NCBI GenBank assembly: GCA_947455015.1
Contig: CANGMY010000130.1
Location: 1-5,073, forward strand
Direction of reading: 5' to 3'
Origin: Microthrixaceae bacterium
Lineage (GTDB): Bacteria > Actinomycetota > Acidimicrobiia > Acidimicrobiales > Acidimicrobilacustridaceae
Length of the DNA: 5,073 nucleotides
The position numbers and the translations under genes were made by a program. The notes below the pieces were generated by a model, which had not been told where the DNA came from, ran no database searches, and was given only the letters and a program-made list of their open reading frames with translations. Below, piece after piece: positions 1 to 5,073 of this stretch; position 1 is the stretch's first letter; every line of letters starts with the position of its first letter.

Positions 1-64
1 CGGGCAGGGCATGAGCGCCAAGTTCCGGCGCGTCAGGAAGACCAATTGGTTCTGCAGTCGACAT
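1..64 (-). CDS. 5' end of an unidentified gene (first 21 codons), truncated by window edge
   Basis: An ATG on the minus strand at 64-62 opens a frame that stays open to the left edge and begins MSTAEPIGLPDAPELGAHAL. The start is supported by a Shine-Dalgarno match (GAGGGA, 76-71) six bases upstream. It lies only one base after the TGA stop of the crotonase gene, an arrangement typical of translationally coupled operon genes. The visible residues are a polar, proline-containing N-terminus without a signal peptide or membrane segment, and I do not recognise the family. Its position directly behind an enoyl-CoA hydratase/isomerase gene suggests a partner in acyl-CoA metabolism, but that is inference from context only. 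Confidence 0.6.
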   Translation of the reverse strand, partial: MSTAEPIGLPDAPELGAHALP

Positions 65-65
65 G

Positions 66-845
66 TCAGCTCCCTCGGTAGTTGGGTGTGCGATCTTCCG
101 CGCGGGCCGCACGGAATTCGGCGTAGTCCTCGGACTTGTTGAGGAAGGTCTGGTAGATCAGTTCGTCAGCCATTGATGTTGTGATTTCTGGCTGCGCAAG
201 ATGGGAAATAACGCGGCGGGCCAACTTGATCGTGACGGCGGGTGCGGCCGCGATCTTCAGCGCCATTTCCATGGCGGTGTCGTCGAGTTCCTCGCGGGTG
301 ACGACGCGAGAAACGATGCCGAGCGAAAGAGCTTCTTGAGCATTCAGTGAACGTCCGGTGAGCACCATGTCGCTTACGACGCCATGACCACACATTTGAA
401 AGAGTCGACCAACACCACCGGTGTCAGGGATGACGCCGTGGCCAGCTTCGGGAAGCATGAACTTTGCGTCCTCGGCGGCGATGCGGATATCGCATAACAA
501 CGCACGCTGGAACGATCCGCCGATCGCCCAACCTTGAATCGGCACGATGACCGGTGCATCAAGATCGAACAACTGCTGGATGCCCTTGTGGCCACGGGTC
601 ATGAGTTCGTGGTGGCTGAGGCCAGTGGTGTCGTTGCCAATGGAACCAACGTCGCGACCTGATGACCAGGAGTGGCCCTCGCCTCGCCAAATGACGGCGC
701 GAACGGACGGGGTGGCGCGAAGTTCGCCGAGAATGTCGAACAACTGCTTGTCCATGTCATCAGAAAAGGCATTGCGCTTCTCCTGATTGTCATTCGTGAT
801 GATGGCGATTGGGCCATTGATCTCGAGTAGGACCTGTCCGGCCAT
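66..845 (-). CDS. Enoyl-CoA hydratase/isomerase (crotonase-fold) family protein
   Basis: This is a 259-residue cytoplasmic protein of normal crotonase length. The family acts on acyl-CoA thioesters (hydration, double-bond isomerisation and related reactions), stabilising an enolate in an oxyanion hole. Visible motifs are the N-terminal QEKRNAFS (residues 21-28, the usual PEKRNALS region), SSGRDVGSIG (61-70, first oxyanion-hole loop), GWAIGGSFQRALLCD (105-119, second oxyanion-hole helix start) and LPEAGHGVIPDTGG (131-144). The glutamate matching rat Glu164 is kept (E133), but the position of rat Glu144 is glutamine (Q113) and the usual GGG is GGS (109-111). It may therefore be an isomerase or another crotonase reaction rather than a standard hydratase; the substrate cannot be told. 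The ATG start has a strong purine-rich site (AGGGGGA). It lies 83 bases downstream of the response regulator on the same strand, and the next gene begins one base after its stop. Confidence 0.9.
   Translation of the reverse strand: MAGQVLLEINGPIAIITNDNQEKRNAFSDDMDKQLFDILGELRATPSVRAVIWRGEGHSWSSGRDVGSIGNDTTGLSHHELMTRGHKGIQQLFDLDAPVIVPIQGWAIGGSFQRALLCDIRIAAEDAKFMLPEAGHGVIPDTGGVGRLFQMCGHGVVSDMVLTGRSLNAQEALSLGIVSRVVTREELDDTAMEMALKIAAAPAVTIKLARRVISHLAQPEITTSMADELIYQTFLNKSEDYAEFRAARAEDRTPNYRGS
71..76 (-). promoter_or_regulatory. Ribosome binding site inside the end of the crotonase gene
   Basis: GAGGGA on the minus strand sits six bases before the ATG at 64. It is formed by the last codons (Arg-Gly-Ser) of the crotonase gene, so the downstream gene depends on a site embedded in its upstream neighbour. 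This supports both the start choice and co-translation. Confidence 0.65.
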
Positions 846-848
846 GGT

Positions 849-855
849 TCCCCCT
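849..855 (-). promoter_or_regulatory. Ribosome binding site of the crotonase gene
   Basis: AGGGGGA on the minus strand ends three bases before the ATG at 845. Spacing is slightly short, but the match is strong and supports this start. No convincing promoter or terminator is visible in the 846-928 gap, so readthrough from the upstream two-component genes is possible. Confidence 0.6.
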
Positions 856-928
856 ACGGAAGTGCGAGTCGTCGCAGTCTTGCCGAACTGCCATGCAGGG
901 TCGAACAGATGAGAAGCCAGCGCTGGGA

Positions 929-1603
929 CTAGGGCACGAATCGGTATCCCATGCCCGGTTCAGTAATGAAGTGGCGAGGGTTGGCCGGGTCCGTCTCGAG
1001 TTTGCGGCGGATTGCCGACATGTAGACCCGCAAGTAGTGCCCCTCTTTGCCGTAGGCCGGCCCCCACACCGATTGGAGGAGCGTTTGCTGAGAAACAAGT
1101 CGGTCGGGATTGCGAACCAAGAGTTCGGTGATTCCCCATTCGGTGGGAGTGAGATGGACTTCTTCGGTTCCGCGATGAACTCGTTTCGAGGTGAGGTCGA
1201 TCGTGAACGCTTCTGTCGTGATGAGGGGTTCTTCGGCCGCCGTTGACGTTCGGCGCAATGCCGCACGGAGCCTCGCGAGTAACTCGTTCATGCCAAATGG
1301 TTTTGTGAGGTAATCGTCTGCGCCGGCGTCGAGTGCCTCGACTTTGTCTGCCTCGTCCTGTCTGACCGAAAGCATGATGATCGGCACCGAACTCCATCCG
1401 CGGATCCCGTGCACGACTTCGATGCCATCGATTCCGGGAAGTCCGATATCAAGGATGATCACATCGGGATGTCGTTCGGCGGCGAGGCGGAGTGCTTCCT
1501 CGCCTGACGACGCTTCTTCGACCTCGAACTCGCGCGCCCGGAGGTTTGTCGCGAGTGCTCGACGGATCTGCGGTTCGTCATCGACGACAAGAACAGTGGT
1601 CAT
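929..1603 (-). CDS. kdpE: KdpE-like OmpR/PhoB-family response regulator
   Basis: A 224-residue cytoplasmic DNA-binding regulator, almost the length of E. coli KdpE (about 225). The receiver domain (about 2-115) has the acidic pair D8-D9, phospho-acceptor D52 in ILDIGLPGIDG, the switch serine S79 and the conserved K101 in LTKPF. The C-terminal winged-helix domain (about 125-223) carries LTPTEW (151-156), the HYLRVYMSAIRRKLE recognition region (189-203) and the terminal PRHFITEPGMGYRF stretch, which is characteristic of the KdpE subgroup. All phosphotransfer residues are present, so it should be functional. Its start ATG overlaps the stop of the sensor kinase gene (ATGA at 1603-1600) and has no clear Shine-Dalgarno site, so translation is probably coupled to the kinase. 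Classical KdpE activates the kdpFABC potassium pump; no such genes lie here, and the nearby KimA-type importer is the likely target by inference. Confidence 0.93.
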   Translation of the reverse strand: MTTVLVVDDEPQIRRALATNLRAREFEVEEASSGEEALRLAAERHPDVIILDIGLPGIDGIEVVHGIRGWSSVPIIMLSVRQDEADKVEALDAGADDYLTKPFGMNELLARLRAALRRTSTAAEEPLITTEAFTIDLTSKRVHRGTEEVHLTPTEWGITELLVRNPDRLVSQQTLLQSVWGPAYGKEGHYLRVYMSAIRRKLETDPANPRHFITEPGMGYRFVP

Positions 1604-2697
1604 GGCACCGAGACGCTTCGCGTATGTATGGCGGAGTCGCCCGCAGGTGACGGGAGAGAAATGATTGCAGTGAGGCCTCCGCCGGGAGTCTCTTGAAGAG
1701 TGATCGATCCGTCCATAGCTTCAACAAATCCATGGGCAACTGCTAGACCAAGACCCGTCCCGGCTCCTGATGTTTGGTCGCCTGCAGTGTGGAATGGTTC
1801 GAACGCCAATGCTCGGTCAGCTTCGTTCATGCCGGGTCCATGATCAATGACGACGATCGAAATCAATTCTTTCTTACTCATTGCTTGGATCTCGATCGGT
1901 GTATCGGGCGCGCCATGCCGGACTGAATTGGCAACGAGGTTGGCGATTGCTCGTTCGAGAAAGACCTGATCTGCTGCCACTTCGAGGTCGTCGTCTTTTA
2001 CGTTGATCAATATGTTTGCGTTTTCGGCACCGATGCCGCCGATGGCATTGCGAATGGCCACGATGGCCGTCACATTCGTCAACTCTGGGCGCACGACACC
2101 TGCTTGGAGTCTGCTGAGGTCAAGGAGGTTCCCAACAATTCGATCGAGTCGGTCTGCTTCTTCGTCGATTGTGGTGAGGAATTCTCGCCTTTCGTGATCA
2201 TTCCAATCAATGTCTTCTTGAAGGAGGCTTGATGCAGACGCTTTGATTGAAGCAAGCGGAGTGCGGAGATCGTGAGAGACCGCGCGAAGAATGGCAGTGC
2301 GGAGTTTGTCTCCTTCTGCGGCGGCTTCAAGAGTGGCGGCTTCTCCGCGAGCCGATTCGGCATCAGCTGATCGGCGAGCAACTTGGTCGACGAGCGCGCT
2401 CACAATGACTGCGACGGAGAAAAAAACGACGAGCGCAGCAAATTCTTCGCCTCCTGCGATTCGAAACGAGTGAACAGGTTTGGTCAGGAACCAGACGATG
2501 GTTGGAAAAGAGACAACTGCTGTCGCTACTCCAGCGACGAAACCTCCGATCAAAGCTGCACCCACAACGATTCCGAGAAAGAGCAAGAGGTCGGTTGAGA
2601 GTTTGGGTGGCGCAGAGAGGCGGTCAATCACCGCGATCACCGCGGTGATTGATGTGATGGAGAAAGCAGTTGCGGTGAGGAGTCGACGATGTCGCAC
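1600..2697 (-). CDS. KdpD-like sensor histidine kinase, short form lacking the N-terminal KdpD and USP domains
   Basis: A 365-residue inner-membrane kinase matching only the C-terminal half of KdpD (E. coli KdpD is about 894 residues). It begins with a four-helix membrane domain of the DUF4118 type (helices near 7-26, 36-55, 56-72 and 85-107), followed by a helical linker (108-132). The dimerisation/phosphotransfer domain has H142 in AVSHDLRTPLASIKAS and the KdpD-like GNLLDLSRLQAG (189-200). The ATPase domain has the N box around N257, the G1 box DHGPGM (285-290), an F-box-like FEPFH (299-303) and the G2 box GAGTGLGLA (311-319). The catalytic residues are intact, so this is a complete short kinase rather than a fragment. 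The start is GTG at 2697: an in-frame stop at 2709-2707 excludes a longer product, and no obvious ribosome site precedes it. It lies 24 bases after the importer stop and overlaps the regulator by 4 bases. No gene symbol is given because it lacks KdpD's usual sensing region. Confidence 0.9.
   Translation of the reverse strand: MRHRRLLTATAFSITSITAVIAVIDRLSAPPKLSTDLLLFLGIVVGAALIGGFVAGVATAVVSFPTIVWFLTKPVHSFRIAGGEEFAALVVFFSVAVIVSALVDQVARRSADAESARGEAATLEAAAEGDKLRTAILRAVSHDLRTPLASIKASASSLLQEDIDWNDHERREFLTTIDEEADRLDRIVGNLLDLSRLQAGVVRPELTNVTAIVAIRNAIGGIGAENANILINVKDDDLEVAADQVFLERAIANLVANSVRHGAPDTPIEIQAMSKKELISIVVIDHGPGMNEADRALAFEPFHTAGDQTSGAGTGLGLAVAHGFVEAMDGSITLQETPGGGLTAIISLPSPAGDSAIHTRSVSVP
2624..2652. 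repeat. Perfect 12-bp inverted repeat with 5-base loop near the kinase start codon
   Basis: Left arm TCAATCACCGCG (2624-2635), loop ATCAC, right arm CGCGGTGATTGA (2641-2652). In the mRNA (minus strand) it covers codons 16-25 of the sensor kinase, inside the first membrane helix (SITAVIAVID), beginning 45 bases after the first base of the GTG start. Part of the symmetry comes from a tandem nine-base unit (GCGGTGATC then GCGGTGATT) that encodes Ala-Val-Ile twice. The stem should be stable in RNA. Whether it has a function or is a by-product of repeated codons cannot be decided from sequence alone. Confidence 0.75.
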
Positions 2698-2721
2698 GAG
2701 GTGAGTCTATGGAGTGGGGCT

Positions 2722-4686
2722 TCAAGACTCTTGAGGGAAGTGATCTCCGAGGAGATACGGCACAAACGTGACATTTGTGTGTTTGAGACCTGCGAGTGTG
2801 TGTGCGATCGAATCACTGGTGCGGTCATGAAGGAGTCGATGCCACAGATGTCTGTATTCGCGTCGAGGGATAAGGACTGTTAATTCAACATCGCGATTGC
2901 TGGTGATTGAGGCTGCCATCTCAAGTGCAGCTCGATTCATCCGTCGATCTGGGCATTCAATGATCTCGAGGGGGATCTGCTCAAGATCAAGCGAGTGCCA
3001 GTCATTCACAAGTTGAGTGGCGTGAGCTTCATCGGTAGCGAAGTGGACGGCTCGGACAGAGTGAGGTGCCAGCGAACGTGCGTAGAGGAGTGCTCTCGCA
3101 GAGCTTCGATCGATCTCGCCGATCATGACCACGATCGTGTGAAGTGGTCGAACCGAAAGTGTCTTCACCTTTTCGAGTTCGACGTCGAGCTCTTCTTTCT
3201 CCGACTCGTATTGCCTGTTGAGGCGCATCAAGAGGAGGACCATGATCGGGACGAGAAGCATGATGAACCACGCTCCACCCCAGAATTTGAAGATCGCAAT
3301 GACGACTGTCACGACCAGGGTTGTAACAGCGCCGAGACCGTTGATGACAAGCCCCAACTTCCAACCTGGATCCTTATCTTTAATGTGCTTTCTCGCCATG
3401 CCGGCCTGCGAAAGGGTGAAGCTGGTGAAGACGCCAATGGCATAGAGGGGAATCAAGTGCGTGACATCGGCCTGAAAGATGACGACGGGAATTGAGCCCG
3501 CAATTGCGAGCGCAATGATGCCGTTTGAGAACACCAGCCGATGACCGCGTTTCGTAAGTTGCTTCGGCATAAATGCGTCATCCGCATGGAAGCTCGCAAG
3601 TCGGGGGAAGTCAGCAAAACTCGTATTCGCTGCAAGCACAAGGATGAGCATTGTTGCTGCTTGCGTGAGCAGGAAGAGGACGTGACCAATCGTTCCTGAC
3701 CCGTAGATTGCCTGAGCCATCTGAGCAATAACCGTTTTCGATTCACTCGGAACAATTTGCATTTTGGCCGCCAGCCACGAGATGCCAAGGAACATGGAGC
3801 CGAGAAGTACACCCATCACCGTGAGCGTTTCTCGAGCGTGTTTCCATTCGACCGGACGGAAAGCGGGGACTCCATTGGAAATGGCCTCGACGCCAGTCAT
3901 GGCGGCGCCACCCGAAGCGAACGCATGGAGCACGAGAACGATTCCGACTGCCCCGGTGGCTTCGAGCACAGCGGGATCTTGGGGGACGACGTGTTCGAGT
4001 CCGCCACCGAAGACCGCTTTGTAGATTCCTGTTCCAACCATCAGGAACATTGCAAAGATGAATGCATAGGTGGGTACCGCAAAGAGCTTCCCGGACTCCT
4101 TTACTCCGCGGAGGTTTCCAACGCAGATGATTGCGATAAACGCGAGCGCGATTGGAACTCGGTACGGGTAGAGCGGGTGGAACGCTGAATAGAACGCGGC
4201 AACACCAGCAGAGACCGAAACGGCGACTGTCAGGATGTAATCGGTCAAAAGTGCGACGCCTGCGATTTGGGCAGGGATAAGACCGAGATTGTCTTTCGTG
4301 ACGATGTACGCGCCGCCAGCCGACGGGTAGGCCTTGATGGTCTGTCGGTAACTGAAGATCAAAATGACGAGAACAAGTACAAGGGCGATGGTGATCGGCG
4401 TGAGATAGCGAAAGGCGAGGACACCAATGCCGCCGGCGCCGCCGATCATCAGAAGCGTTCGAAGGATTTCCTCTGAGGCATAGGCGGTTGATGACAACGC
4501 ATCAGATGCGAACACCGCGAGCGCCGTTGGTTTTCCGAGCCGCTCGTGCTCGAGCTGGTCATTCGTGAGGGGTTGCCCCAGGATCTTCGACTTGAATCGG
4601 TACCCCTTCGACTCGGGAATAGGAGTTGAAACTGGGGCCGGAAGCGGACCTACGGAAGGGGCGGGGGCGTCAAAGACTTCGGTCAT
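2722..4686 (-). CDS. kimA: KimA-family (YdaO-like, KUP superfamily) potassium:proton importer of the APC fold
   Basis: A 654-residue inner-membrane transporter with about 12 helices (residues about 50-490) and a soluble C-terminal domain (about 512-645) like the USP-like cytoplasmic domain of B. subtilis KimA (about 607 residues). The family imports K+ with protons. KimA signatures are FASDALSSTAYASEEIL (59-75), YPSAGGAYIV (120-129), LLTDYILTVAVSVSAG (146-161), MTGVEAISNGVPAF (263-276) and HLIPLYAIGVF (410-420). Residues matching those I recall at the K+ sites of B. subtilis KimA are all kept: D62, Y69, D149, Y150, T153, S157, T264, E267 and Y415. The N-terminus is extended by about 26 residues and rich in proline (residues 8-24). 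An in-frame stop 17 codons upstream limits any longer start; the ATG lacks a clear Shine-Dalgarno site. It is the first gene of a probable operon with the KdpDE-like pair. A generic amino-acid permease is the alternative, less likely given the residue match. Confidence 0.9.
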   Translation of the reverse strand: MTEVFDAPAPSVGPLPAPVSTPIPESKGYRFKSKILGQPLTNDQLEHERLGKPTALAVFASDALSSTAYASEEILRTLLMIGGAGGIGVLAFRYLTPITIALVLVLVILIFSYRQTIKAYPSAGGAYIVTKDNLGLIPAQIAGVALLTDYILTVAVSVSAGVAAFYSAFHPLYPYRVPIALAFIAIICVGNLRGVKESGKLFAVPTYAFIFAMFLMVGTGIYKAVFGGGLEHVVPQDPAVLEATGAVGIVLVLHAFASGGAAMTGVEAISNGVPAFRPVEWKHARETLTVMGVLLGSMFLGISWLAAKMQIVPSESKTVIAQMAQAIYGSGTIGHVLFLLTQAATMLILVLAANTSFADFPRLASFHADDAFMPKQLTKRGHRLVFSNGIIALAIAGSIPVVIFQADVTHLIPLYAIGVFTSFTLSQAGMARKHIKDKDPGWKLGLVINGLGAVTTLVVTVVIAIFKFWGGAWFIMLLVPIMVLLLMRLNRQYESEKEELDVELEKVKTLSVRPLHTIVVMIGEIDRSSARALLYARSLAPHSVRAVHFATDEAHATQLVNDWHSLDLEQIPLEIIECPDRRMNRAALEMAASITSNRDVELTVLIPRREYRHLWHRLLHDRTSDSIAHTLAGLKHTNVTFVPYLLGDHFPQES

Positions 4687-4736
4687 GAACGGATTGAACC
4701 CCAGGCACGAGTGGACGCCCGACGAGATGAGTCAAT

Positions 4737-4759
4737 CTTTACGTTGTGTTGTCGCAAAG
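4737..4759. promoter_or_regulatory. Imperfect inverted repeat, candidate operator
   Basis: CTTTACG (4737-4743) and CGCAAAG (4753-4759) are inverted copies with one mismatch in seven, separated by nine bases (TTGTGTTGT). It lies 51-73 bases upstream of the kimA start. Its TTTACG half loosely resembles the TTTACA half-site I recall for E. coli KdpE, so it is a candidate binding site for the linked regulator. This is a weak call based on symmetry and location. Confidence 0.3.
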
Positions 4760-4771
4760 AGGACGGGTCTT

Positions 4772-4788
4772 ACCGCGGTCCTTGCGGT
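4772..4788. repeat. Short hairpin in the divergent intergenic region
   Basis: ACCGC (4772-4776) pairs with GCGGT (4784-4788) around a seven-base loop. It has no following T-run on either strand, so it does not look like an intrinsic terminator. It could be part of the 5' leader of kimA or only local symmetry. Confidence 0.35.
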
Positions 4789-4845
4789 CGCCGGATCACC
4801 TGAGGCATGGCACGCTTAGTCCTTGAGCTTGACGAGTTCGCTTAT

Positions 4846-4853
4846 GGGGGGAG
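4846..4853 (+). promoter_or_regulatory. Ribosome binding site of the MBL-fold gene
   Basis: GGGGGGAG lies four bases before the ATG at 4858. It is the best purine run in the region and fixes the start of the plus-strand gene, which is otherwise known only from its first 72 codons. Confidence 0.65.
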
Positions 4854-4857
4854 ACAC

Positions 4858-5073
4858 ATGCGTTGGAAAATTGGTGAAGTCGCAGTCACGAAGGTTGTCG
4901 AACTTGAGCAGGAGTTGCCGCTTAGCGGGCTGCTGCCGAAGGCCACTGAGGAGGCGCTCGAAGCGCACCAGTCGTGGCTCATGCCCGACTTCATCGATGA
5001 CGAGGGCATGACCGATCTGTCGATCCATGCATTCCTGATCGAAAGCAGTGGCGTGCGAATCATCGTCGACACA
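4858..5073 (+). CDS. N-terminal part of an MBL-fold (metallo-beta-lactamase superfamily) hydrolase, truncated by window edge
   Basis: An open frame of 72 codons runs from ATG at 4858 to the right edge without a stop, beginning MRWKIGEVAVTKVVELEQEL. The pattern is a short opening strand (GEVAVTKVVE, residues 6-15), a variable middle with LLPKATEEALEAHQSWLMPDF (about 25-45), then LSIHAFLIESSGVRIIVDT (54-72). The last part matches the paired strands that precede the metal-binding HxHxDH motif in MBL-fold enzymes, where VDT is usually followed by a glycine-containing loop. The metal ligands would lie beyond the window, so activity and substrate cannot be judged. No signal peptide is present. A strong ribosome site supports the start. 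It diverges from kimA, and nothing visible ties it to potassium transport. Confidence 0.75.
   Translation, partial: MRWKIGEVAVTKVVELEQELPLSGLLPKATEEALEAHQSWLMPDFIDDEGMTDLSIHAFLIESSGVRIIVDT

Larger units (their letters stand above)
4687..4857. promoter_or_regulatory. Divergent intergenic region between kimA and the MBL-fold gene
   Basis: These 171 bases must hold the promoters of two divergent transcripts. I see no confident -35/-10 pair for either. A TTGACT on the minus strand (4733-4728) lacks a good -10 at the right distance, and TAAAGAT (4742-4736, minus) resembles a -10 without a good -35. The region contains an imperfect inverted repeat (4737-4759), a small hairpin (4772-4788) and a direct repeat of CGCTTA (4813-4818 and 4839-4844). 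No standard c-di-AMP (ydaO) riboswitch is recognisable ahead of kimA. Confidence 0.55.

Noticed and set aside
874..891. GCAGT/ACTGC hairpin between the regulator and crotonase genes, considered as a terminator
   Set aside because: Only five base pairs with an eight-base loop and no T-run; likely chance.
917..926. CCAGCGCTGG palindrome just after the response regulator stop, considered as a terminator
   Set aside because: It is a 10-bp palindrome with no loop and no T-run after it on the minus strand, so it does not fit an intrinsic terminator.
893..1246. 117-codon plus-strand frame antisense to the response regulator
   Set aside because: No recognisable domain, and it is opposite the DNA-binding domain of the regulator; a shadow frame.
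790..1266. 158-codon minus-strand frame overlapping the regulator and crotonase genes
   Set aside because: It is out of frame with two clear genes and rich in Arg, Ser and Pro without any motif. The response regulator and crotonase frames explain the region fully.
2995..3495. 166-codon open frame on the plus strand antisense to kimA
   Set aside because: The product is highly charged, rich in Asp, Arg and His, with no recognisable domain. It lies wholly opposite a well-supported transporter gene, as expected for a shadow frame.
3757..4188. 143-codon plus-strand frame antisense to kimA
   Set aside because: Low-complexity charged product with no family resemblance, lying opposite transmembrane helices that are clearly coding on the other strand.
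4816..5072. Minus-strand frames of 70 and 76 codons at the right edge
   Set aside because: They overlap the 5' end of the MBL-fold gene, which has a strong ribosome site and family-like sequence. The minus-strand products have no recognisable features.

Overview
The window looks like a bacterial chromosome segment of moderate G+C (roughly mid-50s percent by eye). It has compact gene spacing, Shine-Dalgarno sequences ahead of several starts, one GTG start and a 4-base stop/start overlap. Protein style (KdpDE-like pair, crotonase, and a metallo-beta-lactamase-fold protein resembling actinobacterial homologues) suggests an actinobacterium, perhaps of the Acidimicrobiia type. This is an impression from memory of related proteins, not a phylogenetic result. 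No phage, transposon, CRISPR array, rRNA or tRNA gene was seen.

Layout. Four complete genes lie on the minus strand, followed at the left edge by the first 21 codons of a fifth. Reading in their own direction from right to left: a KimA-family (YdaO/KUP superfamily) potassium:proton importer (4686-2722); a short KdpD-like sensor histidine kinase (2697-1600, GTG start); a KdpE-like response regulator (1603-929, overlapping the kinase stop by ATGA); after 83 bases a crotonase-fold enoyl-CoA hydratase/isomerase (845-66); and, one base after its stop, an unidentified gene (64 to beyond the left edge). On the plus strand the 5' end of an MBL-fold hydrolase gene starts at 4858 and runs off the right edge. 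It is divergent from kimA, with a 171-base shared intergenic region.

How the genes fit together. The three right-hand minus-strand genes form a plausible operon: a K+ importer with its own two-component system. The transporter keeps every residue I can recall as lining the K+ site of Bacillus subtilis KimA. The kinase and regulator are of the type that normally controls the KdpFABC pump, yet no kdpFABC gene is present here. The kinase also lacks the large N-terminal KdpD and universal-stress-protein (USP) regions of classical KdpD and starts directly at the four-helix membrane domain. The simplest inference is a self-contained potassium-uptake module in which KdpDE-like signalling controls a KimA importer. 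The crotonase and its downstream neighbour look like a separate, tightly coupled acyl-CoA metabolism unit that happens to lie on the same strand.

The most interesting points are the KimA plus KdpDE-like pairing, the absence of the usual sensing domains from the kinase, a perfect 12-bp inverted repeat close to the kinase start codon, the loss of one of the two catalytic glutamates in the crotonase, and an imperfect inverted repeat in the divergent promoter region.
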